A stretch of DNA of 64,000 bases, from assembly GCF_013359905.1 (NCBI RefSeq), contig NZ_JABMCC010000104.1:268187-332186 (forward strand), given 5' to 3'. The position numbers and the translations under genes are program-made. Shown piece after piece: positions 18,376-32,043 of the stretch. The stretch is from Paenibacillus taichungensis. GTDB taxonomy: Bacteria; Bacillota; Bacilli; Paenibacillales; Paenibacillaceae. The notes under the pieces were generated by a model. The model ran no database searches. It was not told where the DNA came from and saw nothing but the letters and a program-made list of their open reading frames with translations. Within the stretch, counting starts at the first letter, position 1. Each line of letters opens with the position of its first letter.

Positions 18376-18419
18376 AAGAGCCCATGAAAGGTCTGAAATG
18401 ACCTGATTCATGGGCTCTT
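18376..18419 (+). terminator. rho-independent terminator of the LTA synthase-like gene
   Basis: A long hairpin: AAGAGCCCATGAA pairs with TTCATGGGCTCTT, extended inside by AGGTC/GACCT, and followed by a T-rich tail (TCCATTTCTTTT). It lies 53 bases after the stop codon. Confidence 0.85.
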
Positions 18420-18606
18420 TCCATTTCTTTTAACCTCTATATCTAACACCTTTCTCCCCAACTTTCTAACAAAAAGACACCTATAACCACCCGAATCATC
18501 CATTGCCAACAAATTCCCCTCTTTAGCGAAGACACCTGGACGTTCCTGTTCCTTGAGCAGCGGTTTACAATGAAAGCGTATTATTCCTTGTTGAAGGAGG
18601 AGAATT

Positions 18607-20313
18607 ATGAAATTCGATCTGAACTTTGTACCCTTCAGTCGCAGAGAGTCGTTCCTTGCCGTCTCTCATCTGCCTGAAGGCAAGAATAGACAGCAGGGCC
18701 TCTACCTACGAACTGTGCGGGGTGGAGATGATAAATTTGGCGAGGCGTTCCATATTGAACTGTTGGATCAGCAGAATCAGACGATTCCATTCACGGCAGA
18801 AGCTTCTCCAGAAACTGTCCGGCTGAATTCACCAGAGCCCGCAATCTTTGCGGAAATCTGTATTTCGGATAGTCGCACGGTCCGATTCCGTTCGAAAGGG
18901 TGCGGGATCAGATTGACCTTTATCCCGTCAACTTATGATTATGCATATGAGGTGAATAAGAACAGCTGGGAAGTAAATAGCTTCACCCATGAATGCCGCT
19001 TCATGCTGACTGGAATTGCAGGCGACATGAAGCTGGAAGTGCCTTGGGATAAAATCAAGAGCTCACGCGTAATCGCAGAGTTCAATCCGGATACAGACAC
19101 GAATACAGCTGAGTTTGCCGTTGAGGAGTACCGCACAGTATGGGAGCCCCGCCCACAATGGGATCCCTTTGATGATGACGTAGAAGCGGTTCGGACTGAA
19201 TTCAGCCACTGGCTGGACAGCAGTCTTGCGATCCCTGATCGCTGGCAGGATGCGCGGGAGCTTGCGGCTTACATTACTTGGTCCTGCCTCGTTCCGGCGG
19301 AGGGTTGTCTGACGCGTCCAGCTATGTATATGTCAAAGAACTGGATGACAAATATATGGAGCTGGGACCACTGTTTCAATGCGATGGCGCTTGTTCGCCA
19401 TGATCCAAAGCTTGCGTGGGACCAGTTCATGATCTTTTTTGATCGGCAAGATGAGAGTGGATTAATTCCTGACTTTGTGAACGATAAATATGAGCTGTGG
19501 AACTGCAACAAACCTCCTATTCATGGATGGACACTGGCTTGGATGATGCAACGTACGGATTATATCCGCGAGGCGCAGCTTCGTGAAGTGTACGGCCCAT
19601 TGTCCAAGTGGACGAAATGGTGGTACCGGTATCGTGATGATGATGGTGATGGGATTCCCCAATATAACCACGGTAATGATTCCGGTTGGGATAACAGCAC
19701 CGCATTTAATCATGGAATTCCTGTAGAAAGTCCAGATTTGGCTGCCTTTCTGATTATCCAGACAGAGCTTCTGGCTGAAATTGCTGGGTTGCTTGGGCTT
19801 ACCATGGAATCTTCTGAATGGAGAAAACTGGCGGACGATACGCTGGAGAAGATGATCAGCCACTTCTGGAAAGAGGATAGATTTATCTCCTTACGTTCAG
19901 GTACACATGAACCTTCAGCTGGAGACAGTCTGCTGTTATTCATTCCGATTCTACTGGGCAAACGCCTTCCTGAACCCATCAGAGATCTTCTTCTGGGAGG
20001 GTTACGGGAGGAGAATCGCTTCCTAACGGAAAATGGTTGGGCGACCGAGAGCATAAGCAGCCCCTACTATATACCAGACGGGTACTGGCGTGGACCGATC
20101 TGGGCTCCATCAACCATGCTGCTCGTGGAGGGCGTAGCTGCTGCCGGTGACCTGGAGCTGGCTCGGGAAGTATCCCGCCGCTTCTGCAATATGCTTAGCC
20201 GGAGTGGTATGGCGGAGAACTTCGATGCGCTGACTGGTGAAGGCCTACGTGACAGGGCATTCACATGGACATCGAGTGTGTTCCTGGTTCTGGGGCACGA
20301 GTACACAATCTAA
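18607..20313 (+). CDS. GH63/MGH-like (alpha/alpha)6-barrel glycosidase
   Basis: A 568-residue protein with a beta-rich N-terminal domain (~1-190) and an (alpha/alpha)6-barrel catalytic domain. The barrel has NWMTNIWSWDHCFNAMAL, DESGLIPDFVND, KPPIHGWTLAWMM, the GH37/GH63-type block YNHGNDSGWDNSTAF and the late YWRGPIWAPSTMLL. This fits the GH63-related mannosylglycerate/glucosylglycerate hydrolase-like group; catalytic acids are probably the Asp of SGWD and an acid near the C-terminus. No signal peptide, so it likely acts on an imported oligosaccharide. It starts after TTGAAGGAGG. A weak cre-like TGAAAGCGTATTAT lies at 18571-18584. It is 193 bases upstream of the sensor kinase and plausibly belongs to the same regulon. 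Confidence 0.8.
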   Translation: MKFDLNFVPFSRRESFLAVSHLPEGKNRQQGLYLRTVRGGDDKFGEAFHIELLDQQNQTIPFTAEASPETVRLNSPEPAIFAEICISDSRTVRFRSKGCGIRLTFIPSTYDYAYEVNKNSWEVNSFTHECRFMLTGIAGDMKLEVPWDKIKSSRVIAEFNPDTDTNTAEFAVEEYRTVWEPRPQWDPFDDDVEAVRTEFSHWLDSSLAIPDRWQDARELAAYITWSCLVPAEGCLTRPAMYMSKNWMTNIWSWDHCFNAMALVRHDPKLAWDQFMIFFDRQDESGLIPDFVNDKYELWNCNKPPIHGWTLAWMMQRTDYIREAQLREVYGPLSKWTKWWYRYRDDDGDGIPQYNHGNDSGWDNSTAFNHGIPVESPDLAAFLIIQTELLAEIAGLLGLTMESSEWRKLADDTLEKMISHFWKEDRFISLRSGTHEPSAGDSLLLFIPILLGKRLPEPIRDLLLGGLREENRFLTENGWATESISSPYYIPDGYWRGPIWAPSTMLLVEGVAAAGDLELAREVSRRFCNMLSRSGMAENFDALTGEGLRDRAFTWTSSVFLVLGHEYTI

Positions 20314-20409
20314 CTCCAATATTGCACGTCCCTGGCTGCTGTTTTAAACAGCTTTCCGGGGAGGTGCTTTTCCCGTTTCCTCGAAAAATTTTATTTGCAA
20401 ACAACTAAT

Positions 20410-20423
20410 TGAAAGCGTTACCA
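20410..20423. promoter_or_regulatory. cre-like CcpA site upstream of the two-component genes
   Basis: TGAAAGCGTTACCA matches the catabolite-responsive element consensus TGNAARCGNWWWCA with one mismatch. It lies 84 bases before the sensor kinase start, in the promoter region of the carbohydrate operon, so glucose repression is likely. Inferred from sequence match and context. Confidence 0.55.
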
Positions 20424-20506
20424 TGAAATGATTAGATTCTTCTATAGGCTACCTGTCCATGCTAGAATGCAGGTAGATGTAGTTATAGCGAGAGGGGAAA
20501 CCGTTT

Positions 20507-22252
20507 ATGAACATCCAATGGATCAGGCAGCTAAATAAACGCATATTCTCTGGTTCCTACCGCAGTATACGGACCAAGCTGCTCTTCTGTTTTCTCATCG
20601 TGACTCTGATTCCACTGCTCTCGCTTGGTGCGTTGTCCTATTACCAATCCGCCAAAATTATCAATTCCCAGTTTGGCAAATATGGTGAAAATGCTGTAGC
20701 GCAGTTGGAACAACAAACGAGCTCATCTTTAGGCCGAATGAAACAAATGAGTGAAACGATCTATTCGTATTTGCTTGATCCCGCCCATACAGATCTAAGG
20801 AATCAAGCACCTATAAGCTATAGCGAAATCATTGAGAAGAATGACTTTGAAGCACTACTGAAATCGCTGTGGACGGACCAAACTGCAGGAATCTATATCA
20901 TTACGCCCTCAGGCTATTATTATGGAGAGAACAATTTGGACGTTGCCAAGCTGAGAAATATGCCAGAATGGAAGACAAAACCGGCTTCTTATAAAGGACT
21001 ATACTGGCTAGGCTTTTATATGCAAAATCACGCAATGAGCAGTTCAGGCGATTCGAATCTTCCCGTTCTTGGGCTCGCTGTTCCGATTCATAATTCCAAC
21101 GGAACGCAAAACGGCAGCACCATACTCATAGAGGAGAATGCGCAGGAACTGATCCATATGTTCAAGCTGTTTGAGACAGATACGAAGTCGCATCTGACCA
21201 TTAAAGCTTCGGACGGAAGAATTATATATGAAAGCGCACCCGATTTCACGAAGAAGGATAGTGATATTACATGGATTCGGACGCTTGCCGTGAACCAGTG
21301 GACCATAGAAGCGAGATTACCTGCCAAAGCCTTCTACCTGTCCTCGGGCATTATTCGGTCGAATACCATTGTCGTGGCCGTTATTTCATGTCTGCTTGCC
21401 TTTGGATTCGCCTATCTGTTCTCGTCGAGGTTTACAGCTCGTATTCGCACGCTAAAGGATTCGATGCAGAAAGTCAGCTTCGGTAAGTTGGATACACGAA
21501 TGCCGATCGAAGGCAGAGATGAGCTAGGTAGCCTTGATATGAGTTTTAACCGGATGGTAAGTGGCGTTCAATCGCTTGTACAAGAAGTGGAACAGAGCGA
21601 AAGACTCAAGAAGGAAGCAGAACTGAAGGCTTTCCATTATCAGATTAACCCCCACCTGCTGTTCAATACGTTGAACTCCATTCAGTGGAAGGCCCGTCTG
21701 GAAGGGGCTGATGATATCCGTCAGATGTTATATCACTTAACGATGGTGCTGGAAGGAAATCTGGATATATCGCAGGAACTGATCACGGTGGGCAGAGAAC
21801 TACGCATGATTGAGCATTTCCTGAAAATTCAGGAGATCAGGTACGGAAATGTGTTCAGCTATGAGCTGAATTGCGAGGACTCACTAAAGCAGTATCTGAT
21901 CCCGCGTATGACTCTACAACCGCTGTTTGAAAATATATTTTTCCACGGCTTCACGGATGGAATAGGTGTAATCATGCTCGATGTCACCGTGGAAGAAAAT
22001 GAACTTCTGCTGACTCTCCGGGATAATGGAGCAGGTATGACAGAAGAAAAACGGGAGCGTTTGCTTGTTCCAGATCAGAAACGTCGTGGTCGCGGAGGAT
22101 TAGGCGTCCAGAACGCAGACCAGAAATTCAAACTGCATTTCGGCTCGCAGTACGGACTTACAGTATTTTCGACTAAGGGTGAAGGTACAGCGATTGTCAT
22201 TCATTGGCCCAAAGAGGAGGAGCGTCCGGATGGATACAGCAAAGAGAATTAA
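20507..22252 (+). CDS. YesM-type sensor histidine kinase
   Basis: A 581-residue membrane kinase. TM1 at ~24-44, an extracellular sensing domain at ~45-282, TM2 at ~283-305, HAMP at ~306-360, then a His_kinase (LytS/YesM) domain with FHYQINPHLLFNTLNSIQ, where His383 is the probable phosphoacceptor, and a C-terminal ATPase domain (LQPLFENIFFHGF, RDNGAGM, GGLGVQNADQKF). Its stop lies inside the response regulator gene downstream (23-base overlap), so they are a coupled pair. In Paenibacillus such pairs sense an extracellular oligosaccharide, often with the adjacent binding protein, and activate the neighbouring importer genes. Confidence 0.95.
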   Translation: MNIQWIRQLNKRIFSGSYRSIRTKLLFCFLIVTLIPLLSLGALSYYQSAKIINSQFGKYGENAVAQLEQQTSSSLGRMKQMSETIYSYLLDPAHTDLRNQAPISYSEIIEKNDFEALLKSLWTDQTAGIYIITPSGYYYGENNLDVAKLRNMPEWKTKPASYKGLYWLGFYMQNHAMSSSGDSNLPVLGLAVPIHNSNGTQNGSTILIEENAQELIHMFKLFETDTKSHLTIKASDGRIIYESAPDFTKKDSDITWIRTLAVNQWTIEARLPAKAFYLSSGIIRSNTIVVAVISCLLAFGFAYLFSSRFTARIRTLKDSMQKVSFGKLDTRMPIEGRDELGSLDMSFNRMVSGVQSLVQEVEQSERLKKEAELKAFHYQINPHLLFNTLNSIQWKARLEGADDIRQMLYHLTMVLEGNLDISQELITVGRELRMIEHFLKIQEIRYGNVFSYELNCEDSLKQYLIPRMTLQPLFENIFFHGFTDGIGVIMLDVTVEENELLLTLRDNGAGMTEEKRERLLVPDQKRRGRGGLGVQNADQKFKLHFGSQYGLTVFSTKGEGTAIVIHWPKEEERPDGYSKEN

Positions 22253-23414
22253 GGTGCTGATTGCAGATGATGAGAGCATTGTACGGAAAGGCCTACGTTC
22301 GACCGTAGCTTGGGAGAAATTTGGAATGGAAGTTATAGCTGACGCGCCCAATGGACAAAAAGCCTGGGAAGCCTTTCTGGAGCATCGGCCTGAAATTGTA
22401 ATAACAGATATTGTAATGCCAGAGATGGATGGCATCGAGCTGTCTCGCAAGATAAAGGAGATGGCGGTGAAGACCAAAATAATTCTGCTCAGTTGTCACC
22501 GCGACTTTGAATACGCACAGCAGGGAATTCAACTTGGGGCATCCGGATATCTTTTAAAGACCGCTTTTGAGGACGAAGAACTTGAAGACATGTTAAAGAA
22601 GTTCCAGCATGAACTATCTGTCTCCGCTCCCCCCTCTCTAAAAGATGAAGAACGTATGGAAACACTGCTCTTTGCATGGCTGAACGGACATAGCTGTAAA
22701 TTTCCAGAGGAGCTGGAGAAGCTGCATGGCGGTCAATCTCATGTTAATGGTCAGCCATTGTTGATATATCTGATTCGAACGGCAGAATGCGGAGCATCTT
22801 GGACCGAGCTGCTACAGGAAGCTGAGAAAAATGACCGCAGCATGCGCGAGGGTACGATCATTCCTTATGGAGAAGAATACTACTATTGGATCGTTCCTGA
22901 TACGCTGCGAGGGTCTGCAGACAGCCTGCTGGTAGAGAGTAAGAGCAAATGCAGTCAGTTGAAGTGGACTCGTAAAGAATCCTTGGTCCACAGCGATGAT
23001 CTGAAGCAGGCTTTCCAAAACCTTCATAAAGAAGCTGAGCTAGAGAAGCTGTATGGGATATCCGTAAATCATTGGCCAGATCCGATCTGGAAAGCCGTGA
23101 ATCTACTGTATGCTAATCCCGCAGCTGACTGGTCAGCCAGCGAACTGGCGGAAGAGGTTGGACTGAGCCGCAGTCATTTCTCTATTCTCTTTAAGAAGGC
23201 TGTCGGTGATAGCTTCATTGCCTTCCAATATAAACGGAAACTACGCCTTGCTTATGGTTTATTGCGGGATACACATCTAACTATGCAGGAAATTGCGGAG
23301 CGAACAGGACTAGGAGATAGCAAATATTTTAGCAAATGGTTCAAACGCTGTACGGGTCAGACACCGAGTCATTACCGTTCCCAACAAAAAGACGAAGGGT
23401 CCCGAACAGATTGA
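22230..23414 (+). CDS. AraC-type response regulator (YesN family)
   Basis: A 394-residue response regulator from the ATG at 22230 (GAGGAGGAG just upstream). Receiver domain at 1-125 with acidic pocket D13-D14, phosphoacceptor Asp60 in VITDIVMP, and the conserved Lys in GYLLKTAF. A middle region without motifs. A C-terminal AraC DNA-binding domain at ~295-390 (WSASELAEEVGLSRSHFSIL and MQEIAERTGLGDSKYFSKWF). It overlaps the kinase gene. It should activate the ABC importer and catabolic genes that follow after 129 bases. Confidence 0.95.
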   Translation: MDTAKRIKVLIADDESIVRKGLRSTVAWEKFGMEVIADAPNGQKAWEAFLEHRPEIVITDIVMPEMDGIELSRKIKEMAVKTKIILLSCHRDFEYAQQGIQLGASGYLLKTAFEDEELEDMLKKFQHELSVSAPPSLKDEERMETLLFAWLNGHSCKFPEELEKLHGGQSHVNGQPLLIYLIRTAECGASWTELLQEAEKNDRSMREGTIIPYGEEYYYWIVPDTLRGSADSLLVESKSKCSQLKWTRKESLVHSDDLKQAFQNLHKEAELEKLYGISVNHWPDPIWKAVNLLYANPAADWSASELAEEVGLSRSHFSILFKKAVGDSFIAFQYKRKLRLAYGLLRDTHLTMQEIAERTGLGDSKYFSKWFKRCTGQTPSHYRSQQKDEGSRTD

Positions 23415-23469
23415 CACCCGCTTCAATAATTCGAACAAAATCACAACAACATTCGAATAGATACACGTT

Positions 23470-23509
23470 TTGAACCGCTTTCATTCGCGTTACGATGAAA
23501 GCGGTTCAA
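23470..23509. promoter_or_regulatory. 15-bp perfect inverted repeat before the importer genes
   Basis: TTGAACCGCTTTCAT at 23470-23484 and its exact complement at 23495-23509, with a 10-base loop. It lies between the response regulator stop and the binding-protein start. The following bases (TTATTATAAAC) are not a clean T-run, so it may be an attenuator or processing hairpin that raises importer expression, a weak terminator, or an operator; the arms also resemble half cre sites (TGAAAGCG). Confidence 0.5.
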
Positions 23510-23543
23510 TTATTATAAACCTCACTGACAGGGAGCTGACAAT

Positions 23544-24806
23544 ATGAAAAAAAGAATTTCACACATTGTCCTTGCAACGACGCTGATGGTATCTATACTG
23601 TCTGCATGCAGCGGTAACGCTGGAACAGCCAATCCGGAGAACGGCGGTTCGGATCAGACGAAGACGCTTCGTTTTGCAACCTGGGATACGGGAGACGCGC
23701 TCAAAATTGAGCAGGATATCGCCAAGAAGTTTGAAGCAGAACATCCCGGTACAAAGGTGCAGGTTGAGGCCTATGCGGACGGATTTGACCAGAAGCTTGC
23801 CGCAGGCTTTGGAGCGGGCAACCCGCCAGACGTCATGTACATGTGGGACTTCCCTACTTACCATCAATCTCTTGAACCACTGGATAGCTTCGCAGAAAAA
23901 GATAAAGACCTGAAGATAGATGATTTTTACAAAGGATTGTTCAACTACGGAAAAATTGACGATAAGCTATACGGCATTCCGGCAGGCTTCACGACTCGTG
24001 TCGTCTATTATAACAAAAAGCTCTTTGATGCTGCGGGTGTCCCTTATCCTAAAGACGGATGGGAATGGAGCGATTTCCAGGATATCGCTAAAAAGCTGAC
24101 GGATCCATCTAAGAAGCAGTACGGTTTCGGTGCCCGTGCCGAGAATGATACGTATGACTTGCAGGGCTTTGTCTGGAGCAACGGTGGCTCCTTTATTTCC
24201 CCGGATGGTAAAACCATCGAAGGCTACATGAACAGTAAAGAAACCGCTGAAGCTATCCAAATGTTTGGTGATATGGTGAAGGACGGCACCGCCGTGCTCA
24301 CAGGTGGTAAAGGCCAGCAAAGCGGTGATGATATCTTTAAAGGCGGTAAGATCGCCATGTGGGAAAGCGGAATCTGGCCGCTCGAATCATTCAAACAAGC
24401 GGGAGTTGATGTAGGCACGGTCGAAATTCCTGCTTTTCCAGGCAAACCGGTTAAAGGTGTACTTGCAGAATCTGCCTTGTCTATTGCCAAAGACTCCAAG
24501 AACAAAGATCTGGCATGGGAATTCGTTAAATTTTATGTTTCTAATGAATCGATCAAAATGCGTGTTGCTGACCTGCCAGTACGACAAAGTGTTGTAAACG
24601 AACTCAAGAAGGATCAAGATCCGCTCTACAAACCTTATTACACCATGCTTGAGCGTTCGGACAATACACCTGCATTTCTACTCAATCCGAAGTGGAATGA
24701 AGTGAACCGACAGCTGTCGGCTGCAGTGGAAGCAGTTATGCACGGCAGCAATGCCCAAGAGGCGCTGAATCAGGCGGTTAAGGACAGCGAACGATATTTG
24801 AAATAA
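23544..24806 (+). CDS. extracellular sugar-binding lipoprotein of ABC importer (CUT1)
   Basis: A 420-residue family 1 solute-binding protein. Signal peptide with lipobox L-S-A-C22, then a polar linker and the mature domain beginning TLRFATWDTGDALKIEQDI. Typical blocks: FEAEHPGTKVQVEAYADGF, PPDVMYMWDF, YGIPAGFTTRVVYYNKKLFD and GKIAMWESGIWPLESF. It captures a carbohydrate at the outer membrane surface and hands it to the two permeases that follow. No ATPase gene is present, so a shared MsmX-type ATPase elsewhere is likely, as is usual for such operons. A GGGAG ribosome binding site precedes the start. Confidence 0.95.
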   Translation: MKKRISHIVLATTLMVSILSACSGNAGTANPENGGSDQTKTLRFATWDTGDALKIEQDIAKKFEAEHPGTKVQVEAYADGFDQKLAAGFGAGNPPDVMYMWDFPTYHQSLEPLDSFAEKDKDLKIDDFYKGLFNYGKIDDKLYGIPAGFTTRVVYYNKKLFDAAGVPYPKDGWEWSDFQDIAKKLTDPSKKQYGFGARAENDTYDLQGFVWSNGGSFISPDGKTIEGYMNSKETAEAIQMFGDMVKDGTAVLTGGKGQQSGDDIFKGGKIAMWESGIWPLESFKQAGVDVGTVEIPAFPGKPVKGVLAESALSIAKDSKNKDLAWEFVKFYVSNESIKMRVADLPVRQSVVNELKKDQDPLYKPYYTMLERSDNTPAFLLNPKWNEVNRQLSAAVEAVMHGSNAQEALNQAVKDSERYLK

Positions 24807-24830
24807 CACTTGTAGAAAGAAGGTTAGGAG

Positions 24831-25817
24831 ATGGCTCAGACCTACCTGCAGAATACATCAGAACCGACAGCTACCCTTAAGGCCTTGAAAAAACGTAGAT
24901 GGGGTGGGCTTGCACCCTACCTCTTTATCTTCCCTTGGATATTTGGATTTGTTTTCTTCACTTTAGGCCCCCTGCTGTTCTCATTGGTCATTTCATTTTT
25001 TGATTGGCCAATCGTCGGTAAGGTAACTTTTATAGGGCTAGACAACTATGTAGAGATGTTTTCGAATGATCCACTTTTTTGGAAATCTTTATTTGTCACA
25101 CTTAAATTTGCAGCCCTCTTCGTTCCGCTCAATATTGTAGTTGCACTCGGACTTGCCATGCTGCTCAACCAAAGGGTTAAAGGAAGCGCCATTTTCCGTA
25201 CGGCATTTTATCTCCCCTCTGTAATTTCAGGTGTTGCGCTTGCTATGATCTGGTCCTGGGTATACAGCGGAGACTATGGAATTCTGAACTACTTCTTGTC
25301 TGTCCTGGGCATTCAGGGACCCGATTGGCTGAATGATACAAACTGGTCGCTTGTTGCAATGGTCGTTGCCAGCCTCTGGGGACAAGGATCGATGATGCTT
25401 ATTTTCCTAGCTGGACTTAAAGGCATTCCTAAGGACTTGTACGAATCGGCATCAATCGACGGAGCAGGTAAAATCCGAAAGTTCTTGAGTGTAACCATTC
25501 CGATGATTACGCCAACAATTCTATTCAATCTCATCACATCAATTATTGCAGCATTTCAGCAGTTAACTCTCGCCCTGCTACTTACGGGAGGCGGGCCAAT
25601 GAAATCAACCTATTTCTACGCGATGTACATGTATGAGAACGCTTTCAAATACTTTAAGATGGGTTACTCTGCCGCCAACGCCTGGTTTATGTTTCTGATC
25701 GTGCTTACCTTGACATTTCTGGTATTCAAATCTTCGGAAGCCTGGGTGTTCTATGAAGGTGAAATGAAAAAGCAGCCGCAGAAGAAACTTAAGGCCAGTA
25801 CAAGGGGGCGGTCCTGA
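24831..25817 (+). CDS. sugar ABC transporter permease 1 (LacF/UgpA type)
   Basis: A 328-residue inner-membrane permease with six predicted helices and the ATPase-contacting EAA loop at LYESASIDGAGKIRKFLSVT. N-terminal cytoplasmic tail then WGGLAPYLFIFPWIFGFVFF as helix 1. It follows the binding protein by 24 bases with AAGGTTAGGAG as ribosome binding site, and its stop overlaps the next start by 1 base (TGATG). Forms the channel with the next gene. Confidence 0.95.
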   Translation: MAQTYLQNTSEPTATLKALKKRRWGGLAPYLFIFPWIFGFVFFTLGPLLFSLVISFFDWPIVGKVTFIGLDNYVEMFSNDPLFWKSLFVTLKFAALFVPLNIVVALGLAMLLNQRVKGSAIFRTAFYLPSVISGVALAMIWSWVYSGDYGILNYFLSVLGIQGPDWLNDTNWSLVAMVVASLWGQGSMMLIFLAGLKGIPKDLYESASIDGAGKIRKFLSVTIPMITPTILFNLITSIIAAFQQLTLALLLTGGGPMKSTYFYAMYMYENAFKYFKMGYSAANAWFMFLIVLTLTFLVFKSSEAWVFYEGEMKKQPQKKLKASTRGRS

Positions 25818-26629
25818 TGAAAAAAATAGTTGCATACACGTTGCTGATTGGGTTCTCACTGCTGTTCATCGCCCCACTGTTCTGGGCGGTAACCACGGCA
25901 CTGAAATCACCGCAGGAGCTCTATCTGTTTCCTCCCAAATGGATTCCATCCGTCTGGAAATTCAGTAACTTCGCAGAAGCATGGAATATCCAGCCCTTTA
26001 ATTTATTTTTGAAAAACACGCTGATCGTTACGGTTTTATCCACCCTGGGTCAGCTGATATCCTGTACGCTCGTCGCTTACGGCTTCGCCAGATTCCAGTT
26101 CAAGGGTCGTGATTTCCTGTTTCTTGTCGTTCTGGCTACCATGATGATCCCTTGGGAAGTAACGATGATTCCGCAGTATATGGAGTTTAACTATTTGGGT
26201 TGGATTAACACACTCAAACCGCTGATTATTCCATCGTGGTTCGGCTCTGCCTATTATATCTTTTTGTTGCGGCAGTTCATTATGACCCTCCCTCGGGAGC
26301 TGGATGAAGCAGCGACAATTGACGGCGCTAGTAAAATGACGATTCTACTGCGAATCATCGTACCGCTAATGGGACCTTCGCTGATCCTGGTCTCCGTATT
26401 CCAGTTCATGAGTTGTTGGAATGACTATCTGGGGCCTCTCATTTTCCTAAATGATCAGACGAAATATACGTTAACGCTAGGCCTATCTCAATTTAAGGGC
26501 ATGTACGGTGTTGATATGCAATCCATCATGGCCATCACCTGCTTAATTTCGATTCCGCCACTTGCGATTTTCTTCTTCGCCCAGCGTTACATTGTCGGCG
26601 GAATTGCCACGACAGGTATTAAAGGATAG
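25817..26629 (+). CDS. carbohydrate ABC transporter permease 2 (LacG/UgpE type)
   Basis: A 270-residue permease with six helices. EAA loop at LDEAATIDGASKMTILLRII and the CUT1 hallmark SCWNDYLGPLIFLND near the C-terminus. The start overlaps the stop of permease 1 by 1 base, indicating translational coupling. The importer is then followed at 22 bases by the beta-galactosidase gene, which links transport to a galactoside-containing oligosaccharide. Confidence 0.95.
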   Translation: MKKIVAYTLLIGFSLLFIAPLFWAVTTALKSPQELYLFPPKWIPSVWKFSNFAEAWNIQPFNLFLKNTLIVTVLSTLGQLISCTLVAYGFARFQFKGRDFLFLVVLATMMIPWEVTMIPQYMEFNYLGWINTLKPLIIPSWFGSAYYIFLLRQFIMTLPRELDEAATIDGASKMTILLRIIVPLMGPSLILVSVFQFMSCWNDYLGPLIFLNDQTKYTLTLGLSQFKGMYGVDMQSIMAITCLISIPPLAIFFFAQRYIVGGIATTGIKG

Positions 26630-26642
26630 GACACACAGATAG

Positions 26643-30567
<3,925 letters not shown>

Positions 30568-30615
30568 GACGATAAGAATTACCTTTTTCCCAACATATGA
30601 ACGGAGGCGTTAATT

Positions 30616-32016
30616 GTGGCTGACAACAAAACATATGCCCATCCCTATATCCCAAATACCGTTCCGGAGGTCCGGGACGCGATGCTGAAAGAGATTGGTT
30701 TAACGTCTATGGAGCAACTCCACGACGCAATCCCTGACAGCCTGAAGCTGAAGCGGGAGATGGACTTTCCGCCAGCCATGAACGAGTATGAACTGCGCCG
30801 ACATATTGACGGACTACTAGCAAAGAACAAGCACAGTGGAGATTATCTTAATTTTCTGGGTGCAGGATGCTGGCAGCACTTCATTCCAGCTGTATGCGAC
30901 GAGATTAATCAGCGTTCTGAATTCGTGACGGCCTATGCCGGTGAGCCTTACGAAGATCATGGTCGGTTCCAGGCCCTATTCGAGTATCAGAGCCTGCTTG
31001 CCGAGCTCGTGGACATGGATGTCGTGAATGTACCAACCTTTGACTGGGCTCAGGCAGCTTCAACCGCGATTCGGATGGCGGGGCGTATTACAGGGCGCAA
31101 AATCGTGCTGCTCCCGCGTTCCGTAGACCCGGATAAGGCGGCAATTATTCGTAATTACTGTACTCCAGTCATGGATATTCAGTATGTTGACATCGATCAG
31201 GTAACAGGACGAATGGATCTGAATGATCTGCGCAGCAAATTAAGTGACGATACGGCGGCAGTATACTTTGAAAATCCAGGTTATCTTGGAATCATTGAGG
31301 ATCAGGGTGCCGAGATATCTGAACTGGCTCATAAGATTAATGCCATTTCTATTGTAGGTGTTGATCCCATATCACTTGGAGTTCTGGAGCCTCCGGGCCA
31401 TTACGGGGCCGATATCATTTGCGGAGATTTACAGCCGCTGGGTATGCATATGAACTTTGGCGGTGGGCAGGCTGGCTTCATTGCAACACGTGATGAGGAA
31501 AAATACGTCATGGAATACCCTTCCCGGCTATTTGGCATCGTGCCAACCGAAGTGGAAGGCGAATACGGCTTCGGAGACGTTGCCTATGAACGTACATCAT
31601 TCGCTCTTCGGGAAAAAGGTAAGGAATCGGTAGGGACCCAGACCGCATTATGGGGCATTACAGCAGGAGTATATCTGGCCCTCCTCGGTCCTGCTGGGAT
31701 GCAGGAGGTTGGTAGCACTATTATCCAGAAATCGCATTACGCTGCGAAACAGATATCACGAATTCCAGGTGTGTCACTCCGCTTCGAAAATGGCACCTTT
31801 TTCAAAGAGTTTGTTGTTGATTTTAATGGTACAGGTCTAACCGTTGAGGGAATTAACCAGAGATTAATGGAGTCAGGAATTTTCGGTGGTAAGAATCTGT
31901 CATTATCCTACCCATCATGGGGTCAATGTGCACTGTACTGCGTCACGGAAACGCATACCCAGGCCGATTTGGACCGACTCGTCGATACTCTTCGTTCCAT
32001 TGTCAGCACATCATAA
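30616..32016 (+). CDS. GcvPA-like PLP-fold protein, divergent paralogue in a sugar operon
   Basis: A 466-residue protein from a GTG start with GGAGGCG upstream. It clearly belongs to the glycine decarboxylase P-protein alpha-subunit family (N-terminal YIPNTVPEVRDAMLKEIGLT, LNFLGAGCWQHFIPAVCDEI, FQALFEYQSLLAELVDMDV, and later GGGQAGFIATRDEEKYV). It is longer than the usual ~448, and some blocks conserved in true GcvPA are changed: the PYQPEISQG-type segment reads YAGEPYEDHGRFQ and the following block reads VPTFDWAQAAS. No gcvT, gcvH or lpd gene is nearby and there is no glycine riboswitch. I infer a non-glycine substrate. Automatic pipelines would call it gcvPA; I withhold the symbol. Confidence 0.8.
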   Translation: MADNKTYAHPYIPNTVPEVRDAMLKEIGLTSMEQLHDAIPDSLKLKREMDFPPAMNEYELRRHIDGLLAKNKHSGDYLNFLGAGCWQHFIPAVCDEINQRSEFVTAYAGEPYEDHGRFQALFEYQSLLAELVDMDVVNVPTFDWAQAASTAIRMAGRITGRKIVLLPRSVDPDKAAIIRNYCTPVMDIQYVDIDQVTGRMDLNDLRSKLSDDTAAVYFENPGYLGIIEDQGAEISELAHKINAISIVGVDPISLGVLEPPGHYGADIICGDLQPLGMHMNFGGGQAGFIATRDEEKYVMEYPSRLFGIVPTEVEGEYGFGDVAYERTSFALREKGKESVGTQTALWGITAGVYLALLGPAGMQEVGSTIIQKSHYAAKQISRIPGVSLRFENGTFFKEFVVDFNGTGLTVEGINQRLMESGIFGGKNLSLSYPSWGQCALYCVTETHTQADLDRLVDTLRSIVSTS

Positions 32017-32043
32017 CGATCATATAGAGGAGGACTGAATGCC

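Noticed and set aside
30568..30615. glycine riboswitch before the GcvPA-like gene
   Set aside because: Only 48 bases separate it from the SDR gene; no space or conserved elements.
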